Origin: Planctomycetaceae bacterium
GTDB taxonomy: Bacteria > Planctomycetota > Planctomycetia > Pirellulales > Thermoguttaceae
Assembly: GCA_031282385.1 (NCBI GenBank)
Contig: JAITDV010000215.1
Span: 1-6,774 of the forward strand
Direction of reading: 5' to 3'
DNA: 6,774 bases
Shown piece by piece: positions 4,601 through 6,774 of the stretch. A program made the translations under genes and the position numbers. Every line of letters starts with the position of its first letter. The stretch's first letter is position 1. The notes below the pieces were generated by a model. It saw nothing but the letters and a program-made list of their open reading frames with translations. It did no database searches and was not told where the DNA came from.

Positions 4601-6774
4601 TCCAATAATTCCACCGCCTAGAATTTGACCATTGCTGCTATCGGTAACTTCAACTTCGTTTTGGGAAAATATATTGCGGGTTATTGTATTGATACTTGTA
4701 CCGCCTTTTTCTCCTATCAGAACGCCGATAATTCCGCCGCCTTCTAATTTATTTACTGAAGTTACTTTGTTATTTTGCAAAATGTTGTTAGTAAAATTTC
4801 CAATGTTGGCGGAAATAGAATTACTGTTAACTCCGATAATTCCGCCGCCTTGAATTGAAGTATCTGTTCCGATAGCTTTAATGTTGTAATCTTGAATTAA
4901 ATTACCGGAAACGTTGGAAAGAAAACTTGCTGTACCTGTCGTTCCGCTGGAATGTGCGCCGATTACGCCGCCGCCTTGAATTGTACCGCTAATATCTACG
5001 TCAAGTTTTGCAGATGAATTTTGACCATAAAATTTATTGCCGATAACATTACTCAATGCGTTGATTCCACTCACACTACTGATACCGATTACGCCGCCGC
5101 CGAGAAGATTACCACTATTGTTGCCGGTTGTTTTAACTGTATTTTCGTTAAAAATGTTATTTTGAACTGTATCAATTTGTGCGTATGCATTTTCTCCATT
5201 TGCCGCACCAATCACACCCGCACCAGTAATCGTTCCCGCAACTGAAACACTAATACCTTCAAAATAGTTGTTACTTGCATTTTTCAATTGAACATATCCA
5301 GAAGTCGAATTAAGACCAACCACTCCGCCCCCAAACAATCCCTCTGTTGCTGTATTATCTGTTGCATTTTTTAGTTCAATATCAATATCTTTGAAAATAT
5401 TATTAGTCAAATTGTCTAACATTGCATTTCCCTTATTTGAACGAATACCAATAATACCGCCACCCTGTAAATATTGACTAGTACCACTAGTATTTTTGCC
5501 GACATCAACTTTCAAATTTACAAAAACATTGTTAGTAATATTCCCCGCGGTAACAGGCGCTGCAATAAAATCTATTGGATCAGTGTTGTCTTTATTGTAA
5601 TCGTCATCATTATTTTGTAATCCAACAATACCGCCGCCTTTGATATACGTACCGGCTTCAATATCAATTCCTGCAAAAACATTTTTCGCCAATAACGGCA
5701 ATTCAATTCCGGCAGAACTTAAACCATTCAAACCAACCACTCCGCCGCCGCGAATAGAAAAATTCACCGCAACAGAAATACTTTTTTTAGCATTATCGTT
5801 AACGTTAACGTTACCGTTACCAAAAATATTTCCCGTAACATGATCGATTTTAGCATACGTCTGATTGTTCCATGCGTTACCAATTTCATCCTTGCTGTTA
5901 TTGTTCACGCCAACAATACCGCCGCCAAGAAGAATATCATTTGATAGAATTTCAATATCAACAAAAGCATTATTTTCAAGACCTTTCAAAAGTGCATGAC
6001 CAATTGCTGGACTCGGCGACGAAACACCATTTACGCCAATAATTCCGCCGCCTTCAAGATATGCACTTGGCTTTGTAGTACCAATTGTTGAACCATCGCT
6101 ATCTGTTGTTATAACTTTAAGATCGTGGAAATAATTACCAGAGACAATATCCATCTCTGCGGAAAGAGGAACATTAAAGTGAGATGAACCAATATCACTT
6201 CCTTTTGCCTTTTCTCCCGTATCCCGAACACCGATAATTCCGCCGCCCGCTAAATAATTAAGTGAATTTGTATCATTTGTATTGTCTTTCAATTGAATAG
6301 TAATATTAGAAAATTCGTTACCTGTTATTTTACCGAGCGATGTTCCATACACACCAGACGATCCCGGAATCAATTGAGGAGATGCTCCTGCACTACCAGC
6401 TATATAACTATTCCCTATAAGACCGTTGACATATTTTGCATCGGGACCTGAACTAGATGGATAATCGACGGTTACTTCTTTAAATGAAATATTCTGAAAC
6501 GTCAATCCGTTACCAACACTTGGATTTGTGGCGTTAGTTGAGAACCATTTGTACGCAGTTGCATAATGGCTAATATCACCGGGCGATCTTGTACCATTAT
6601 TACCTGATATAGATGACAGATTGTTCGTACCGAAATCTATTGGGGTTGCAGATATAATAGTATTTATGTTTGATACTGTAATTTTATTATTTTGCGCTAA
6701 AATTTCAGAGATAATTTTTTCTATATTTTGATCAAAAGTACTTGAGGTTGTTCCTGCAATAGTAATATTAGAGG
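1658..6774 (-). CDS. Giant autotransporter-like surface protein with GGGIIG repeats (5' end outside window)
   Basis: The frame runs from the TAA at 1658-1660 to the window edge without a stop: 1704 visible residues. The TTG at 6503-6505 is only an internal Leu codon, because 89 more codons upstream stay open, so the true start and any signal peptide are missing. The likely role is a type V secreted adhesin or surface protein, with a passenger displayed through an outer-membrane barrel. From the N-terminal side there is a Ser/Thr/Asn-rich segment with a hydrophobic repeat pattern. Next come 18 GGG[IV][IV]G repeats plus one decayed copy (6247 down to 3910). A non-repetitive passenger end (3909 to about 2590) follows and includes VYLQDFLLES and GDRFYLIDAQG, a pattern usual at passenger C-termini. 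After a Cys-Glu-Pro linker (2581-2534) comes a barrel of about 285 residues (about 2530-1661) with alternating aromatic strands and terminal Trp. The passenger has no Cys. The ligand is unknown. A Pmp-like protein is an alternative description. Confidence 0.9.
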   Translation of the reverse strand, partial: SNITIAGTTSSTFDQNIEKIISEILAQNNKITVSNINTIISATPIDFGTNNLSSISGNNGTRSPGDISHYATAYKWFSTNATNPSVGNGLTFQNISFKEVTVDYPSSSGPDAKYVNGLIGNSYIAGSAGASPQLIPGSSGVYGTSLGKITGNEFSNITIQLKDNTNDTNSLNYLAGGGIIGVRDTGEKAKGSDIGSSHFNVPLSAEMDIVSGNYFHDLKVITTDSDGSTIGTTKPSAYLEGGGIIGVNGVSSPSPAIGHALLKGLENNAFVDIEILSNDILLGGGIVGVNNNSKDEIGNAWNNQTYAKIDHVTGNIFGNGNVNVNDNAKKSISVAVNFSIRGGGVVGLNGLSSAGIELPLLAKNVFAGIDIEAGTYIKGGGIVGLQNNDDDYNKDNTDPIDFIAAPVTAGNITNNVFVNLKVDVGKNTSGTSQYLQGGGIIGIRSNKGNAMLDNLTNNIFKDIDIELKNATDNTATEGLFGGGVVGLNSTSGYVQLKNASNNYFEGISVSVAGTITGAGVIGAANGENAYAQIDTVQNNIFNENTVKTTGNNSGNLLGGGVIGISSVSGINALSNVIGNKFYGQNSSAKLDVDISGTIQGGGVIGAHSSGTTGTASFLSNVSGNLIQDYNIKAIGTDTSIQGGGIIGVNSNSISANIGNFTNNILQNNKVTSVNKLEGGGIIGVLIGEKGGTSINTITRNIFSQNEVEVTDSSNGQILGGGIIGVSTVGNLGISTIKSITNNTFDQTKVTSTNTLEGGGIIGIRTTKGFATLENLTNNTFNASQIDIKKDLEGGGIIGVRANNDSDTDAYAAIGTIDNLFLDKTTKVEITGNLEGGGIIGVRANAGTASINKITNMIFGNSSTDNNVSASIIEGGGVIGVRSESGNATINSISDSIFSEIKVAADKYIQGGGIIGASGLAKSSSDNPRGEITLVNKSFFLENNVETKDGQIMGGLIYSYGAADGMTIKDSSFYKNTFTSTVTTLYTGYNAKVYGTITIDTGANVDASVNAQVVTVTSTAKNQLDATLFYNNAIIEKDNTRYNSFYFGTMPYIDTSNVKLDFAAADAKLIIASEATGLVLLLDPILASQQNDNDKTYTFNMEVGRKDGSKSGVLIWGGKNKFEHLNHDGNFDDSISGSLTMFAGSTTTLVDKNSRTTLINYGEAWSQFEAIETMTLEAKNYFVDLKNGAWLNVEGHNYWDLSSDNGGNNPKVTFNGDLHFNLNNTKHYNDTTAPESYSSNPALDDIPLLTINTPDNSAAVIDLTGATVYLQDFLLESPNSEPLKAGDRFYLIDAQGNDNQNKFTGYDKLANDKDDEGYFVAYARQGLTRGYYFIIDLNGEYDGTDKDQFINTHYLTARLRSAKPIPAKELVPPAEGRVTGVSFLNHLAFPKLYGIDPKCEPCEPCEPCEPCDACDSGGKWVKTPFVNISGDWYSGDTGNASRFHIRGSVFQAGLALHKKIHCGRLFWGAFFDSGCADYDTYNYIDEVQRSPDFRGSGELTVTGGGLFVKRDWNNGWQFSGIVRGGNLRNEYYNPNINIHNTDFKMEYDTDSAYFGTELGLNRQWKIGKRRLFDLYGRYAYTYMVSNKITWDYETTDNHIKFQETVRFDDINSHRARLGARYTQKRTSNLSWYLDGSYEYEFDGKANGYAYDVGGFDGTKLRGGYGIGEIGFIYRKNDKFQLIAGLEGYAGKRTGGNLNFASTWKW
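1661..2520 (-). other. C-terminal autotransporter-type beta-barrel domain
   Basis: About 285 residues follow the Cys linker, starting near KWVKTPFVNISGDWYSG. Amphipathic strands rich in Tyr, Trp, Phe and Gly alternate with short polar turns, for example FHIRGSVFQAGLALHKKI, LTVTGGGLFVKRD, YFGTELGLNRQWKIG, RARLGARYTQKR, LSWYLDGSYEYEFDG and YGIGEIGFIYRKND. The chain ends FASTWKW; a terminal aromatic residue is the usual signal for outer-membrane barrel insertion by the Bam machinery. The size agrees with a 12-stranded autotransporter translocator. The barrel carries two Cys (in HCGRLFWGAFFDSGC) that could pair with each other. The domain is assigned by pattern, not by a profile search. Confidence 0.8.
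2534..2581 (-). repeat. Cys-Glu-Pro tandem linker, 9-nt repeat
   Basis: On the coding strand a 9-nt unit (tgt gaa cct type) is repeated to give CEPCEPCEPCEPC, followed by DAC, so six cysteines fall at exact three-residue spacing. Synonymous changes (tgc and gag in one unit, from gca and ctc on the + strand) show it is not a perfect microsatellite. It sits between the passenger (ending FPKLYGIDPK) and the barrel (starting SGGKWVKTPF), where an autotransporter linker threads the pore. Disulfide formation, metal binding or cross-linking are possible. None is shown by the sequence. Confidence 0.85.
3910..6247 (-). repeat. Passenger repeat array: 18 GGGIIG-type units plus one decayed unit
   Basis: The core (L/I)xGGG(I/V)(I/V)G(V/I/L/A) recurs 18 times. 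On the + strand the cores start near 4026, 4135, 4251, 4379, 4487, 4600, 4723, 4830, 4958, 5085, 5207, 5316, 5448, 5621, 5731, 5908, 6033 and 6228. Spacing is mostly 36 to 44 residues, with three longer gaps of about 58 to 65. Between cores a second motif recurs: (I/L)xxITNN(I/T)F, often with acidic or Asn residues after the Phe, then a Val/Ile-rich strand leading to the next core. The unit near 5207 reads GAGVIG. The last one, near 3910, has decayed to MGGLIYSYG. The pattern suits a beta-helix or beta-solenoid, one turn or a few per unit. The core is well conserved in DNA (ggcggcggaattatcgg type) while the intervening sequence is diverged. Confidence 0.88.
5797..5820 (-). repeat. In-frame hexanucleotide microsatellite in the passenger
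   Basis: On the + strand the hexamers cgttaa, cgttaa, cgttac and cgttac stand in a row. On the coding strand they encode the alternating Asn dipeptides of NGNVNVN within GNGNVNVNDNAKK. The hexamers keep frame, so slippage would change loop length without disrupting the gene. It lies in one of the longest inter-core segments. Confidence 0.6.

Noticed and set aside
4071..4853. Three consecutive + strand reading frames of 73 to 91 codons with repeated TPIIPPPS motifs
   Set aside because: They are the antisense shadow of the GGGIIG repeats. The Pro-rich motif is the complement of the Gly codons, and the frames break and resume with the repeat units.

Overview
The window holds two convergent protein genes separated and flanked by copies of a GC-rich palindromic element. 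It most resembles a low-GC member of the Planctomycetota, possibly gut-associated. This rests on the architecture of the small membrane protein (a DUF4190-type double membrane segment followed by a DUF3299-like tail), on a giant autotransporter with repeats resembling chlamydial Pmp repeats, and on the absence of a Shine-Dalgarno sequence. No rRNA, tRNA or marker gene is present, so the taxonomy is an inference from protein style and repeats.

Layout. Positions 1-327 hold two tandem, nearly identical copies (period 164 bp) of a repeat built from a leader and a cloverleaf-like palindrome. Positions 328-587 are an AT-rich gap with no gene. Positions 588-1313 (+) encode a 241-residue membrane-anchored protein. 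Positions 1314-1657 are the convergent intergenic region and contain a third, inverted and most complete copy of the element (1335-1526), bounded by 18-bp terminal inverted repeats. From 1658 to the right edge (-) lies one very large reading frame that stays open to the last base: at least 1704 residues of a type V autotransporter-like surface protein whose N-terminus is outside the window.

The large protein reads, from the visible N-terminal side, as a Cys-free passenger of 18 GGGIIG-type repeats plus one decayed copy, a non-repetitive passenger end, a Cys-Glu-Pro tandem linker with six evenly spaced cysteines, and a C-terminal outer-membrane beta-barrel of about 285 residues ending in Trp. 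Nothing indicates that the two genes share a pathway. They converge, and the palindrome between them is well placed to separate their transcripts.

The points most worth a second look are the cloverleaf element with terminal inverted repeats, the GGGIIG repeat passenger, and the (CEP)n cysteine linker at the passenger-barrel junction.
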